Below, one piece after another: positions 17,453 to 26,768 of a DNA stretch of 64,000 nucleotides. The stretch spans positions 37,376 to 101,375 of the forward strand of contig JAEXGT010000018.1 of assembly GCA_023450615.1 (NCBI GenBank). The letters are read 5' to 3'. The notes beneath the pieces are model-generated. The model saw only the letters and a list, made by a program, of their open reading frames with translations. It made no database searches and had not been told where the DNA came from. The DNA comes from Pseudomonadota bacterium. Its GTDB lineage: Bacteria > Pseudomonadota > Alphaproteobacteria > Rhizobiales > Beijerinckiaceae. A program made the translations under genes and the position numbers. The stretch's first letter is position 1. The number at the start of each line of letters is the position of its first letter.

Positions 17453-19624
17453 ATGTCTACTGTCGACACGTCCGCCCTGATCGAGAACCGCAGCCTCGAG
17501 GAAAAATTCGATCCCGAGATGCGCTTCCGCCCTCTGCTGCCAGGAACGGCGTGGCTCGTGGCCGGCCTTCTGCTGGCGCTCTCGCTCTTTCATTACTACA
17601 CAGCGGGTTTCGGATTGCTGCGCGAAGCAACGCATCGCGGCATCCACATGGCCTTCGTCCTTGGCCTGATCTTCCTCGTATTCACCGCCTTCAAGACCGA
17701 CCAGGACAAGGTCATCCCTTCCAGCCTGTGGCGGCCGGGGGGCATCTCCATCATCGATTGGCTTTTTGCCATCGCTGTTTCGATCGCGAGCCTGTACGTG
17801 CCGTGGATCTTCACCGATCTGGCATTCCGTGTAGGCAATCCGACTTTGACGGACGTCGCAATGGGAACGACCCTGATCGTTCTCCTGCTCGAAGCCACAC
17901 GCCGTTCTGTCGGCTGGCCCCTTCCCGTCATCGCCATCGGCATGATGCTTTATGCCTATTTCGGCCCGTCGATGCCCGGCATTCTACAGCACCCCGGCGC
18001 CTCGTGGTCGAACATCGTCAACCATCTCTATCTGACGAGCCAGGGCATCTACGGCATCGCGCTCGGCGTCGTGGCGACTTATGTCTTCCATTACGTGCTC
18101 TTCGGCGTGCTTGCGACCCGCGTCGGCCTCGGCAAGCTCTTCATCGATCTCGCGACCTGTCTCGCCGGACGCTATGCAGGCGGCCCCGCGAAGGTTTCGA
18201 TCTTCGGGTCGGCCCTGTTCGGCATGATCTCGGGTTCGTCCATCGCCAATACGGTGACCGTCGGCTCGCTAACGATCCCGGCCATGATCCGCGTCGGCTA
18301 CAAGCGCCATTTCGCGGCTGCCGTTGAATCGGCGGCCTCCACCGGCGGACAGATCACTCCGCCGATCATGGGCGCCGCGGCCTTCCTGATGGTCGAGTTC
18401 CTGAACATTTCGTACCAGACGGTCATTCTCGCGGCCATCGTTCCGGCTTTCATGCATTTCTTCGGCGTCTTCATGCAGGTTCACCTGGAGGCAAAGCGCG
18501 CGGGCCTGCGTGGATTGCCCGCCGAGGAGCTTCCGAACGCCCGCAAGGTGATCCGTGAAGGCTGGCAGACGATCATGCCCCTGGCCGTGCTGCTGATGGT
18601 GCTGTTCTCCGGCTTCACACCCTATCTCGCCGCCTTCTGGGGCATCACGGGCTGCATCGTCGTGGGCGTCAGCCGCAATCCGGTCGTGACGCTCGGCTTC
18701 CTGGCGGCCATTGCCATCGCCATCACAACCGGAATGCTCACGCAGCTCGCCTTCTCGCTGCCGGCTCTTCTGTTCGTCACGGGCTTGATGATCTACGCCT
18801 ATGTGAAGAGCGACGCAGGCAAGGCGAAGGTGATCGACCTCATCGACGCCTTCGTCGTCGGCGCGAAATATGCCATCAGCGTGGGCGCCGCGGCGGCGAC
18901 GGTCGGCATCATCGTCGGCATCGTGACGCTCACCGGTGTGGGCTTCAAGATCTCCTTCATCGTGACCTCGTTCGCCGCGCAAATGGCGCAGACCGTAGGC
19001 GATATCCTGCCTGCGGGATTGATGGAAGCGAAGGCGCTGACCCTGCTCTTCACCCTGGCAATGACGGCAATCGTCTGCATCCTCCTCGGTTGCGGCGTTC
19101 CGACGACGGCCAACTACATCATCATGGTCACCGTCGCCGCCCCTGCCCTGATCCTGCTCGGCGTGCAGCCGATCGTAGCGCACTTCTTCGTGTTCTATTA
19201 CGGCGTGCTCGCGGATATCACTCCGCCCGTCGCCCTGGCGGCCTATGCGGGGGCGAGCATGGCGGGCGCCGATCCGTTCAAGACCGGCAACACAGCGTTC
19301 CGCCTCGGCCTCGGCAAGGCACTTGTGCCCTTCGTGTTCGTCTACGGCCCCGCCATGCTGATCGTGACACCCGACTTCACCTGGCCGAGCTTCCTCCTGG
19401 TGACCGGAGGCGCGATCGCCGGCATCCTGTGCCTGTCGGCAGCTTTCGCCGGCTATGCCCTGACGGAGATGCGCGCCTGGGAGCGCTGGCTCATCGGCAT
19501 CGCCTCTCTGCCGATCATCGCGCCCGACTTTAAGACCACCTTGATCGGTCTGGCGCTGGCAAGCCCTGTGGCCCTGTCTCAGATCATCAAGGCTCGCACC
19601 GGACCAGCGTCGGTCCCGGCCTGA
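17453..19624 (+). CDS. TRAP transporter fused permease (TAXI type, DctQM fusion)
   Basis: A 723-residue integral membrane protein of the 4TM/12TM fused TRAP permease family. Many hydrophobic segments are visible from about residue 35 on; the N-terminal four-helix part corresponds to the small DctQ-like subunit. Landmarks of the large subunit are FGSALFGMISGSSIANTVT, TGGQITPPIMGAAAFLM and LGCGVPTTANYIIMV, with DITPPVALAAYAGA near the end, typical of ion-coupled TRAP permeases. The start is uncertain: in-frame ATGs also occur at 17420 and 17441. It works with the binding protein upstream and is followed by a strong terminator. Confidence 0.92.
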   Translation: MSTVDTSALIENRSLEEKFDPEMRFRPLLPGTAWLVAGLLLALSLFHYYTAGFGLLREATHRGIHMAFVLGLIFLVFTAFKTDQDKVIPSSLWRPGGISIIDWLFAIAVSIASLYVPWIFTDLAFRVGNPTLTDVAMGTTLIVLLLEATRRSVGWPLPVIAIGMMLYAYFGPSMPGILQHPGASWSNIVNHLYLTSQGIYGIALGVVATYVFHYVLFGVLATRVGLGKLFIDLATCLAGRYAGGPAKVSIFGSALFGMISGSSIANTVTVGSLTIPAMIRVGYKRHFAAAVESAASTGGQITPPIMGAAAFLMVEFLNISYQTVILAAIVPAFMHFFGVFMQVHLEAKRAGLRGLPAEELPNARKVIREGWQTIMPLAVLLMVLFSGFTPYLAAFWGITGCIVVGVSRNPVVTLGFLAAIAIAITTGMLTQLAFSLPALLFVTGLMIYAYVKSDAGKAKVIDLIDAFVVGAKYAISVGAAAATVGIIVGIVTLTGVGFKISFIVTSFAAQMAQTVGDILPAGLMEAKALTLLFTLAMTAIVCILLGCGVPTTANYIIMVTVAAPALILLGVQPIVAHFFVFYYGVLADITPPVALAAYAGASMAGADPFKTGNTAFRLGLGKALVPFVFVYGPAMLIVTPDFTWPSFLLVTGGAIAGILCLSAAFAGYALTEMRAWERWLIGIASLPIIAPDFKTTLIGLALASPVALSQIIKARTGPASVPA

Positions 19625-19647
19625 GGCTTGACTAAGGCTCCTGATGC

Positions 19648-19684
19648 AAAAAGCCCCCGCTGCATAGCGGGGGCTTTCTTTATG
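19648..19684 (+). terminator. Intrinsic terminator after the TRAP permease
   Basis: A perfect 10-bp stem AAGCCCCCGC/GCGGGGGCTT with a 6-nt loop (TGCATA), preceded by A residues and followed by TCTTTAT. It ends the TRAP operon 24 bp after the stop codon. Confidence 0.9.
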
Positions 19685-19709
19685 GATGTCTCAGGATCGC
19701 TTGCCGCAG

Positions 19710-19817
19710 CCTAAAGCAGGGGACGTGGAATCGAACTCACGTCCACTGCTTTAGGCTTTTGTTTTGGCGCATCTTGTCACACAAAACCGGTGCCCACTTT
19801 TGCGCTCGATGCTCTAG
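19710..19817. repeat. Intergenic palindromic repeat, copy 2 (full length)
   Basis: A 108-bp element with two hairpins. The first pairs CCTAAAGCAG (19710-19719) with CTGCTTTAGG (19746-19755) and GGACGTG with CACGTCC inside it. The second is the GCATCTTGTCAC...CCGGTGCCCAC...GCTCGATGCTCTAG part shared with the other copies. Its terminal CTA (19814-19816) is the TAG stop of the RTX gene on the minus strand. Confidence 0.9.
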
Positions 19818-21499
19818 ATGACGATGAAGTCGTCGCTCGTGAGAGCAAGGCCCGGCTTGAGCTTCGCGAACAGAACCGCGCCGACCTTTTTCCCCGATCC
19901 ATCCGCATCGTAATACAGATAGCCATTCTTCTTGTTGTAGATCAGGTAATCGTTCTTATCGAGCGCCTTGCTGCCGATGACGAAATAGGCCGCCTTCAGC
20001 TTTCCGGCCGAGCCCAGTTTCTTGAAGATAGAATTTTCCAGCTTGATCGTATCGTCGGCGACATTGAAATCCGTGATCGTGCTGACATTCACCTTCGACT
20101 TCAGCGCGGTGTTGAAGACGAACGTGTCCTTGCCAGAACCGCCCGAGAGCGTGTTGAGCCCGAGACCGCCGTTGAGGACATCGTTTCCGGCATCGCCATA
20201 GAGCTTGTCGTTCCCCGCGCCGCCCGAAAGCGTGTCGTTCTGGGTTCCGCCGTAAAGAGTGTCGTTGCCGTTCCCACCCGACAGGTTGTTCTTACCCAGG
20301 CCGCCGTAGAGCTTGTCGTTACCGTGGCCGCCCGAGATCGTATCGTTCCCCACATCGCCGTAGAGGATGTCGTTGTTGTCTCCTCCATCCAGGCGATCGT
20401 TGCCGGGACCGCCATAGAGAGTGTCGTTTCCGGCACCGCCAGAGAGATTGTCGTTTCCGACATCTCCATAGAGCTTGTCGTTGCCGTTCCCACCGTCGAG
20501 CCGGTCGTTGCCCTTCCCTCCATAGAGGAGGTCGTTGCCGTTTCCGCCGGTCAGCGTGTCGTTGCCGCCATCGCCGTAGAGCTTGTCGTTGCCGTCGCGC
20601 CCATGGAGAATGTCGATGCCGGAGCTCCCATAGATCTCATTCGACAATTCGTTGCCGATGAGCGTGAGACGCGATGTTCCGGGAGACGCTTTCAGGATTT
20701 CGATGCCGCTTCCCAGCTCATACGAGGACGTTGCGATGACCGTATCGCGCCCGCTCGTGTCCATCACGACGTCGAACGCGTTGTCGACGAGATAGGTGTC
20801 GTTTCCAGCGCCACCGATCAGCGTATCGACGCCTCCCTTGCCGTCGAGGAAGTCGTTGCCTGCGGTCCCGATGATCTGGTTGGCGAACCTGTTGCCCGTG
20901 AGCTGAAGAGAACGCGCGTGCGAGGCCGCCCTCAAAACCTCGACCTCCGCATCGGACATCAGGGCATAGGATACGCCCGTCTCGACAATGTCATATCCGG
21001 CACCAACAGCTTCAAAGACACGGTCTTCCTTGCTGTCGACATAATAGGTGTCGTTTCCGTAGCCACCCTGGAGGGTATCGTTCCCCCCTCTTCCATCGAG
21101 AATGTCGTCGCCGGAATAACCTTCCAGATAATCACCACGTGACGTTCCGGTGATGACGTCATTCCCCGCAAGGATAATTGCTGCGGCATCGCCGCCGCGC
21201 CTATGGAAGGAGAGAAGATCGGTATACGAGAAAAGAACGGGCCCGCCGATAGCGCCATATGTCAGCCAGGGCGAAGCGTTCGGTCCAAAGCGCAGATAGG
21301 AAACCTGACCGAAGGCGTTGGAGAGGGCCTGCCCTTCGTAACGGACATCGACGGGCGACTGATAGACGGTCACCCGGAAGTCGGCGTTCCAGCGAGAGCC
21401 TACACTCGTAATATTGAAGCTGTTGCCGATGATGGTCGTAAACAGAGCCTGCAGACGAAGGCCAGCAGGCATGCTGTTATGAAGTGTAACAACGGCCAT
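19814..21499 (-). CDS. RTX-type calcium-binding protein
   Basis: A 561-residue acidic, glycine- and asparagine-rich protein. From about residue 120 to 440 it carries many nonapeptide repeats of the form G-G-x-G-(N/D)-D-x-L-x (for example GGNGNDKLYGD), which fold as calcium-binding beta-rolls. The C-terminal ~110 residues match the usual end of such proteins (KVNVSTITDFNVADDTIKL, then YYDADGSGKKVGAVLFAKL and a hydrophobic DFIVI terminus), which acts as a type I secretion signal. There is no N-terminal signal peptide, consistent with type I export, and no secretion genes are nearby. The N-terminal ~110 residues show no enzyme motif I recognise, so the role may be structural. Confidence 0.88.
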   Translation of the reverse strand: MAVVTLHNSMPAGLRLQALFTTIIGNSFNITSVGSRWNADFRVTVYQSPVDVRYEGQALSNAFGQVSYLRFGPNASPWLTYGAIGGPVLFSYTDLLSFHRRGGDAAAIILAGNDVITGTSRGDYLEGYSGDDILDGRGGNDTLQGGYGNDTYYVDSKEDRVFEAVGAGYDIVETGVSYALMSDAEVEVLRAASHARSLQLTGNRFANQIIGTAGNDFLDGKGGVDTLIGGAGNDTYLVDNAFDVVMDTSGRDTVIATSSYELGSGIEILKASPGTSRLTLIGNELSNEIYGSSGIDILHGRDGNDKLYGDGGNDTLTGGNGNDLLYGGKGNDRLDGGNGNDKLYGDVGNDNLSGGAGNDTLYGGPGNDRLDGGDNNDILYGDVGNDTISGGHGNDKLYGGLGKNNLSGGNGNDTLYGGTQNDTLSGGAGNDKLYGDAGNDVLNGGLGLNTLSGGSGKDTFVFNTALKSKVNVSTITDFNVADDTIKLENSIFKKLGSAGKLKAAYFVIGSKALDKNDYLIYNKKNGYLYYDADGSGKKVGAVLFAKLKPGLALTSDDFIVI

Positions 21500-21667
21500 C
21501 TTTTACTTTCCGACTGCCCAAGACATGGCGGATTGGGAATTCATCCTACAGTTCAGGCAGGACGGGAGAGAACATCGAATGCGATGCTCTCCTACCACAG
21601 CCTTACGTTAGGAGAATACCCTCATAATCACCAAGCTCGGGCCTGCGTCGAAAAGACTTAAAGCCTA

Positions 21668-22090
21668 CTAGGCGGCAGACTGGACTTTTCGCTCGTCATC
21701 GCCTTCAGGCGCGCTGCTCCGCTCCAGTTGAACGGCATAGGCTGCCTCCAGCCCCCTGAAGCGGAGGCTGTCGTCGGGTTCCGAGAGGCCGGCCACTACA
21801 GGGACCCGTTCCGTGAACCGGGTGAGCGCGCTGCGCATGCAGCGTACGTTCCTGGGCACCGGATGAACACCGACTGCGGCATCCTTCATAACCGCGCGGG
21901 CAGCTGCGTAGAGATCGTCAACGGCCGCTTCCACGCCAGGGTCGCGCTTCATCAGGCTCATGGTGTTGATGAGCAGAACGCGCAGGTCACGCAGGTCCGT
22001 TTCCTTCCCATGGCCGGCAATCGCGTCCACCACCAATTCAATCCCTGCGATCCTTTCGCGGATCGTCTCTGCGAAGCTCGTATCGGTCAT
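21668..22090 (-). CDS. Hypothetical protein, helical
   Basis: A 140-residue protein I do not recognise. It is predicted by eye to be mainly helical (AETIRERIAGIELVVDAIAG, DLRDLRVLLINTMSLM, AVDDLYAAARAVMKDA), with a polar, charged C-terminus. It has no signal peptide, membrane segment or metal motif. GGGGTAG lies upstream of the ATG. Neighbours on the same strand are the RTX gene downstream and a secreted glycine-rich protein upstream, each separated by more than 160 bp, so it is probably transcribed alone. Confidence 0.6.
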   Translation of the reverse strand: MTDTSFAETIRERIAGIELVVDAIAGHGKETDLRDLRVLLINTMSLMKRDPGVEAAVDDLYAAARAVMKDAAVGVHPVPRNVRCMRSALTRFTERVPVVAGLSEPDDSLRFRGLEAAYAVQLERSSAPEGDDERKVQSAA

Positions 22091-22260
22091 GTGCGCTACC
22101 CCCGTCAGTCACCTGGAACGATTCCATCGGCCTATGGGGAGAGCATGCGCGCGCATGGTTAATGAATGCTTACGGCGCCCGTGAAAGCCTTTATTTCCCA
22201 GGCTTTCCGAATCACCGACAGCACCTCATCGCACCTCGCGCAACAGGTGTTGACCGATTC

Positions 22261-22638
22261 TCAGCACCCCTCGCAAACGCCGCGCCTCGCTCTCTGATCC
22301 AGAGCTTCGCCTTGCCTCTGGAGTTCCCGCTCTCGGGACGAAGGTTCGATTGCGGAAGGCGTTCCCGATTGTCGCCCGGAGACCCCGCCCGTGGTCGTCG
22401 GGGAATTACCGCTTCCTCCCATACCCTGCTGAAGAGGCGGACGAACGGAGGAGTTGCCGGATGGGTCCGTGGAGCCTGCCGAGGGCGCAGCGCCTCCCGA
22501 GGAAGCTCCTGTACCGCCCCCAGCCGCACCACCACCTGCGCTTCCCCCACCTGAGCCTCCTCCAGACGAGCCCTGAGCCCAGGCCGCGCCGATCATGAGG
22601 GAACCGGCAATCAGAACGACTGGAATTGTGACGCGCAT
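22261..22638 (-). CDS. Small secreted glycine/serine-rich protein
   Basis: A 125-residue protein with a clear signal peptide (MRVTIPVVLIAGSLMIGAAWAQ, probable cleavage after AWA). The mature part starts with a low-complexity run of Gly, Ser, Ala and Thr (~residues 23-55), continues Gly/Ser/Pro-rich and ends with a charged segment (RERELQRQGEALDQRARRG) containing CEGC. Such proteins occur in many Hyphomicrobiales with no assigned role. The start at 22638 is chosen because the open frame's earlier ATG would bury the signal peptide. Confidence 0.6.
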   Translation of the reverse strand: MRVTIPVVLIAGSLMIGAAWAQGSSGGGSGGGSAGGGAAGGGTGASSGGAAPSAGSTDPSGNSSVRPPLQQGMGGSGNSPTTTGGVSGRQSGTPSAIEPSSRERELQRQGEALDQRARRGVCEGC

Positions 22639-22699
22639 GAGTGTTCTCCCGATTGAGGGATCTCGCAAACCAACTCGCCGCATGCGCTATAGGTTTCCC

Positions 22700-23248
22700 T
22701 CAGCTGCGCCAGACGACGAGGCTGACGGGTACGGCCTGATCGATCACCTGCCGCGCTCCGGGGCTGAGGCCGGCCTCCGAGAGAACCGTTTCCGCGCTCC
22801 TGCCGGAATCGCATTGCGAGAACACGGCAACCCCGCCGGGAACGACGACGCCCTCGGCCCGCGTGAGGTGAAACGCGTCGTAGCCGATGCCGAGGAAGAG
22901 ATCGAAGACCTGTCGCCCGCCCGGCACGGCGACCCTTCCGCCATAGGGCAGGACCCTGCGGATCGCTTCCTCCCATGAGAGCTTCTGCGGATTCCACCAC
23001 CAGCCGTCGACACGCCTTTCGATGCCGTTGGATGAAGACGACAGGATCATCCGAACACGGTTTCTGGGGTTCGGGTTGGCCTCATGCCCCAGCCTCCCCA
23101 GCACCGTCACGTCGGACCGGTTGAGTTCGGACTGAAAATAGGCCCAATCCGCATCGTTGCGCAGCGCATCCGGCGTCCGGCCGGTGGCATCGGCAATGCG
23201 GTCATCGTCCGACACGATGGCATAGCCGTGGATTTCAACGCGGGGCAT
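22700..23248 (-). CDS. Dihydrofolate reductase-like protein
   Basis: A 182-residue protein with the outline of the DHFR/RibD C-terminal fold: an N-terminal strand (VEIHGYAIVSDDDRIAD), VTVLGRLGHEANPN at the position of the usual G-R-x-T nucleotide motif, and RVAVPGGRQVFDLFL matching the strand-turn-helix V-x-G-G-x-x-V/L. Substitutions make folate reduction uncertain. The ATG at 23248 is preceded on the minus strand by GAGGAAAGG at good spacing and overlaps the upstream ceramidase-like gene by 14 bp, so the two are co-transcribed. Confidence 0.65.
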   Translation of the reverse strand: MPRVEIHGYAIVSDDDRIADATGRTPDALRNDADWAYFQSELNRSDVTVLGRLGHEANPNPRNRVRMILSSSSNGIERRVDGWWWNPQKLSWEEAIRRVLPYGGRVAVPGGRQVFDLFLGIGYDAFHLTRAEGVVVPGGVAVFSQCDSGRSAETVLSEAGLSPGARQVIDQAVPVSLVVWRS

Positions 23249-23927
23249 GACGCAACCTTTCCTCGGAACCATGGACGAGCGCCGCGTTCATGAGGATCCA
23301 GAGCACCAGCGCATTCAGCATGTGCCAGAGCGCATGCGTGCCGAGTGGTAGCGTAGAGCAGACTGCGCTGTCGATGGAGCGGAAGACCAGAGACAGGAAG
23401 AAAACGAAAGCAGCCCACAAGAGCGCCCTGCCCGGCTGCTTCACGCCTATGAAGCGGCACGCCACGCCCACACAGGCGAGCGCCATGAGCGCAGGGAGAT
23501 AGCCCACCGATCCGTTGAGACCGATACCGGGAAAAAGCCCGAACCACAGGCGCGCGAAGGACAGGTTGAAGGCCGCGAAGGCAAGAGTGGCCGCGATGGC
23601 GGCGAAGAGCCTCAGATGCAGGTAACGCCTCATGGCCAGCAGGAAATAACTGTAGATGAATATCGCGATGGGCAGCACATCGGCGAGCAGCGACCAGCGG
23701 TTGGCGAAGGTGTGAAACAGGAAGCTCCCGATGCCGACGACAGCCGTGACAGCGATCAGCCAAAGAACGGGCCAGTCGCGGTTGTCCTTGCCGCGCCAGC
23801 CCCAAAAGGCATAAGCGGCGGCGAGCAGGAAGAACCCGTTGGAGACGGCATTGACCGGCTCCGCCCAGAAGCCGGTGTCGAGGCGCTCGCAATAGCTGTC
23901 GATGGACTGAAACCAGGATGATGCCAT
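23235..23927 (-). CDS. Ceramidase-like (CREST superfamily) membrane hydrolase
   Basis: A 230-residue membrane protein with about seven hydrophobic helices. It has the conserved residues of alkaline ceramidase/CREST hydrolases: SFLFHTFANRWSLLADVLPI supplies the Ser-His and Asp, and GTHALWHMLNALVLW supplies the HxxxH pair that binds zinc with the first histidine. It could hydrolyse ceramides or another lipid amide; the substrate cannot be inferred. It overlaps the DHFR-like gene and would be the first gene of that pair. Confidence 0.75.
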   Translation of the reverse strand: MASSWFQSIDSYCERLDTGFWAEPVNAVSNGFFLLAAAYAFWGWRGKDNRDWPVLWLIAVTAVVGIGSFLFHTFANRWSLLADVLPIAIFIYSYFLLAMRRYLHLRLFAAIAATLAFAAFNLSFARLWFGLFPGIGLNGSVGYLPALMALACVGVACRFIGVKQPGRALLWAAFVFFLSLVFRSIDSAVCSTLPLGTHALWHMLNALVLWILMNAALVHGSEERLRHAPR

Positions 23928-24055
23928 GAGATTGATTCAGGTATGCGCGGGACAGGGGGGTGCACCATGCGATGCCCGGAAACATAATCCCCCGGCATTG
24001 AGTTTCCACGACAACCCGGCAGCAAGGCCGTCTCTCATCAGCATCGGAATCAATC

Positions 24056-25003
24056 ATGGAAAAGCGTCAACTCGGCCAAAGCAGCCTCCACGTGCCTCCC
24101 CTCTGCATCGGCGGCAACGTTTTCGGTTGGACGGCGGATGAGTCGACATCGTTCGAATTGCTCGACGCCTGCTTCGATGCGGGCCTCACCTTCATCGACA
24201 CCGCCGACGTGTATTCGAAATGGGTTCAGGGCAACACGGGCGGCGAGTCGGAAAGCATCATCGGCAGGTGGATGAAGGAGCGCGGCAACCGCGACCGGCT
24301 CGTGATCGCCACCAAGGGCGGCCAGGAAATGCCTTACGGAAAAGGGCTCTCGAAGGCTCATATCCGCATGGCGGTCGACGCGTCCCTGAAGCGCCTTCAG
24401 ACCGATTATATCGATCTTTATCAATCCCATACCGACGATGCCGCAACCCCGCTCGAAGAAACGCTTGGGGCCTATGCGGAGCTGATCCAGGCCGGAAAGA
24501 TCCGGTTCATCGGAGCCTCGAACTACACCGCGGAACGGCTGAAGGAGGCTCTCGACATCAGCGCGCGGAACAGCCTGCCGCGCTACGAATCCTTGCAGCC
24601 GGAATACAACCTCTACAATCGCGCCGGGTATGAGAGCGCCCTTGAGCCGCTCTGTCGCGACAACGAGATCGGGGTCATTCCCTATTACGCGCTGGCCAGC
24701 GGATTTCTGACGGGCAAGTACCGCTCGGAGCAGGATTTCGGCAAGAGCCCGCGCGGAGGCTCCATGGGCAAGTATCTGAATGCGCGGGGCTTGAGGATTC
24801 TGAAGGCGCTCGACGAGGTTACCGAAAAGCACAAGGCCACGCCGGCTCAAGTGTCCCTTGCCTGGCTCATGGCCCGCCCCGGCCTGACGGCCCCGATCGC
24901 CAGCGCGACGAAACTGGCGCAGGTCAAGGATCTCGCCGCCTCGACCGCCCTGCGGCTCGATGGACCCGATATCGAGGCTCTCAATCAGGCATCGGCCGCC
25001 TAG
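24056..25003 (+). CDS. Aldo/keto reductase
   Basis: A 315-residue NADPH-dependent oxidoreductase of the AKR family (Tas/YajO-like). The catalytic Asp and Tyr are in TFIDTADVYSKW near residue 50, Lys in ATKGG and His in YQSHTDDAATPLEETL; IGASNYTAERL and PYYALASGFLTGKY are further family landmarks. The substrate is probably an aldehyde or ketone but is unspecified. It stands alone between divergent and downstream genes. Confidence 0.88.
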   Translation: MEKRQLGQSSLHVPPLCIGGNVFGWTADESTSFELLDACFDAGLTFIDTADVYSKWVQGNTGGESESIIGRWMKERGNRDRLVIATKGGQEMPYGKGLSKAHIRMAVDASLKRLQTDYIDLYQSHTDDAATPLEETLGAYAELIQAGKIRFIGASNYTAERLKEALDISARNSLPRYESLQPEYNLYNRAGYESALEPLCRDNEIGVIPYYALASGFLTGKYRSEQDFGKSPRGGSMGKYLNARGLRILKALDEVTEKHKATPAQVSLAWLMARPGLTAPIASATKLAQVKDLAASTALRLDGPDIEALNQASAA

Positions 25004-25104
25004 TCGCCCTGGGCCGATGCTCTTCCTCACCGCCCGCAAGCTCTGCCATCTTGCCAGATGCGCTCCGACATCCGATGAAGGCAATGGATGAAGAAGGCAC
25101 AACG

Positions 25105-25890
25105 ATGCGCATAGCCACATGGAACGTGAACTCGATCAAGCAGCGGTTGGACCACCTCGCGACCTTCGTGAAAAGCGCGGAACCGGATGTGCTGTGCCTG
25201 CAAGAGCTGAAATGCATGGACGAGGCCTTTCCGCGGGCCGAGGTCGAAGCGCTCGGCTACAACGTCGTCACCCATGGGCAGAAGGCCTATAACGGCGTCG
25301 CCATTCTCTCCAAGCGCCCGCTCGAAGACGTGCGGCGCGGGTTGCCGGGGGACGAGAGCGACGAGCAGGCGCGTTATCTCGAAGGCACCATCTCGACATC
25401 ATCGGGCGTGGTCAGGGTCGCGTCGATCTACCTGCCCAACGGCAATCCCATCGGCACGCCGAAATTCGACTACAAGCTCGCCTGGATGGACCGGCTCATC
25501 GCCCATGCGCGCCGCCTCCTCCCGCAGGAGGAGCCGCTGGTGCTGTGCGGAGACTACAATGTGATCCCCGAGCCGAAGGACGCGGCTTTTCCGGAAGCAT
25601 GGACCAACGACGCGCTCTTCCAGCCGGAAAGCCGCGCGAAGTTCCGGGCTCTCGAAAATCTCGGCTTCCTCGATGCCGTCCGTGCCTGCAGCGACCAGCC
25701 GGGCCTCTATTCGTTCTGGGATTATCAGGCCGGGGCTTTCCAGCGGAACAACGGCATCCGCATCGATCACCTCATGCTGTCCCCGCAGGCGCAGGACAAG
25801 CTGAGAAGCGCCTCGATCCGCAAGGAAGTGCGCGGATGGGACAAGCCCTCCGACCACGTGCCGGTGATGGTGGATCTGGATCTCGACTGA
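25105..25890 (+). CDS. xthA: Exodeoxyribonuclease III
   Basis: A 261-residue AP endonuclease/3'-exonuclease of the ExoIII family, acting in base excision repair. Motifs in order: RIATWNVNSIKQR, CLQELKC (metal-binding Glu), YNGVAILSK, SIYLPNG, CGDYNVIPEPKD (catalytic Asp and Asn) and SDHVPVMVDLDLD (catalytic His). The ATG at 25105 gives the normal N-terminus; an in-frame ATG 54 bp earlier would add a tail not usual for the family. Confidence 0.92.
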   Translation: MRIATWNVNSIKQRLDHLATFVKSAEPDVLCLQELKCMDEAFPRAEVEALGYNVVTHGQKAYNGVAILSKRPLEDVRRGLPGDESDEQARYLEGTISTSSGVVRVASIYLPNGNPIGTPKFDYKLAWMDRLIAHARRLLPQEEPLVLCGDYNVIPEPKDAAFPEAWTNDALFQPESRAKFRALENLGFLDAVRACSDQPGLYSFWDYQAGAFQRNNGIRIDHLMLSPQAQDKLRSASIRKEVRGWDKPSDHVPVMVDLDLD

Positions 25891-25895
25891 GGTCT

Positions 25896-26768
25896 TTAAC
25901 GGCGGGACTGGATGTACTGCTCGAGCAGAGCGAGCGCCAGTTTGCGGTCGTTCTCGCTCGCGGCGGCGAAAGCCTCCTCGTAGAGGCTTTCGATCCATTC
26001 GTCCTTGCTGGAATCCGTCGCCGCCTCACGGGCGAGGGTCAGCCACATCAGGCCCTTCGCCCGCTGGCGCGGAACGCCCTGTCCGTTCATGAGCATATGG
26101 CCGAGCAGCGCCTGCGAGGGATGATGCCCCTTCTCGGCAGCCAGATTGAACCAGCGCGCCGCCTGACGGGGATCCCGGGGGACGCCGGTGCCTTCCATGT
26201 AAAGACGGGCGAGATTGTACTGCGCATTGGAGTCGCTGAAATAGGACGCCGCGTAGTTGAACATCTCTACGGCCCGAACCGGATTGGCCGACACGTAGGT
26301 GCCCTTGATGCCATCCAGGAAATAGGAGCCGAGCGCCACGAAGGCACTGGAAACGACGAGCGCATTCGGAGAATCCGGGCTCTCGTCCGCATGCTGGTCC
26401 GCGAGCCGGGAGAAATACTCGAACGCCTTCAGATCGTCGTGCTCCACCCCGTCGCCATCGGCATACATCCGGCCAAGCTTCCAGAGCGCCAGGGTATGCC
26501 CCTGCCCCGCCGCATATTCGAGAGCGGCGGCCGCGCCGAGCTTGTCGCCCGCATTGTAGTCGCGCATGCCCGTCCGCAAAGCTTCACGGACGGAGCCGTA
26601 CTTCACAGGGGGCGTCAGAACGGGAGAGAGGGACGGCGTCAGAGGCTGAGGACGCGGGGCGGCATCGAGAGCGAAGGCAGAAGAGGAAGCGAGCAGCAAG
26701 GACGCGCAGGCAGCGACCATCGTCAGACGGTGTGTCAGCTTCAAGTTATCGGTCAGGCGCGCGTTCAT
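25896..26768 (-). CDS. exoR: ExoR-like periplasmic Sel1-repeat regulator
   Basis: A 290-residue protein with a signal peptide (LTMVAACASLLLASSSAFA) followed by Sel1-type helical repeats, for example GHTLALWKLGRMYADGDGVEHDDLKAFEYFSRLA and AQYNLARLYMEGTGVPRDPRQAARWFNLAAEKG. Length, signal and repeat layout agree with Rhizobium/Sinorhizobium ExoR, which sits in the periplasm and holds the sensor kinase ExoS (with regulator ChvI) inactive, repressing exopolysaccharide and activating motility genes. No exoS or chvI is in the window. In-frame ATGs at 26801 and 26789 are alternative starts; 26768 is chosen because it is closest to the signal peptide. Confidence 0.78.
   Translation of the reverse strand: MNARLTDNLKLTHRLTMVAACASLLLASSSAFALDAAPRPQPLTPSLSPVLTPPVKYGSVREALRTGMRDYNAGDKLGAAAALEYAAGQGHTLALWKLGRMYADGDGVEHDDLKAFEYFSRLADQHADESPDSPNALVVSSAFVALGSYFLDGIKGTYVSANPVRAVEMFNYAASYFSDSNAQYNLARLYMEGTGVPRDPRQAARWFNLAAEKGHHPSQALLGHMLMNGQGVPRQRAKGLMWLTLAREAATDSSKDEWIESLYEEAFAAASENDRKLALALLEQYIQSRR

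Noticed and set aside
20110..20620. Tandem DNA repeats that might suggest a satellite or CRISPR
   Set aside because: Units are 27 bp-related, protein-coding (Gly-Asp repeats) and not separated by spacers of constant length; they are the RTX repeats.
19790..21142. A 450-codon plus-strand frame with a periodic valine-rich pattern
   Set aside because: The periodicity is the reverse image of the RTX nonapeptide repeats on the minus strand.
25003..25105. A longer xthA start at 25051
   Set aside because: It would add 18 residues before the universal M-R/K-I-A-T-W-N-V-N start of the family.
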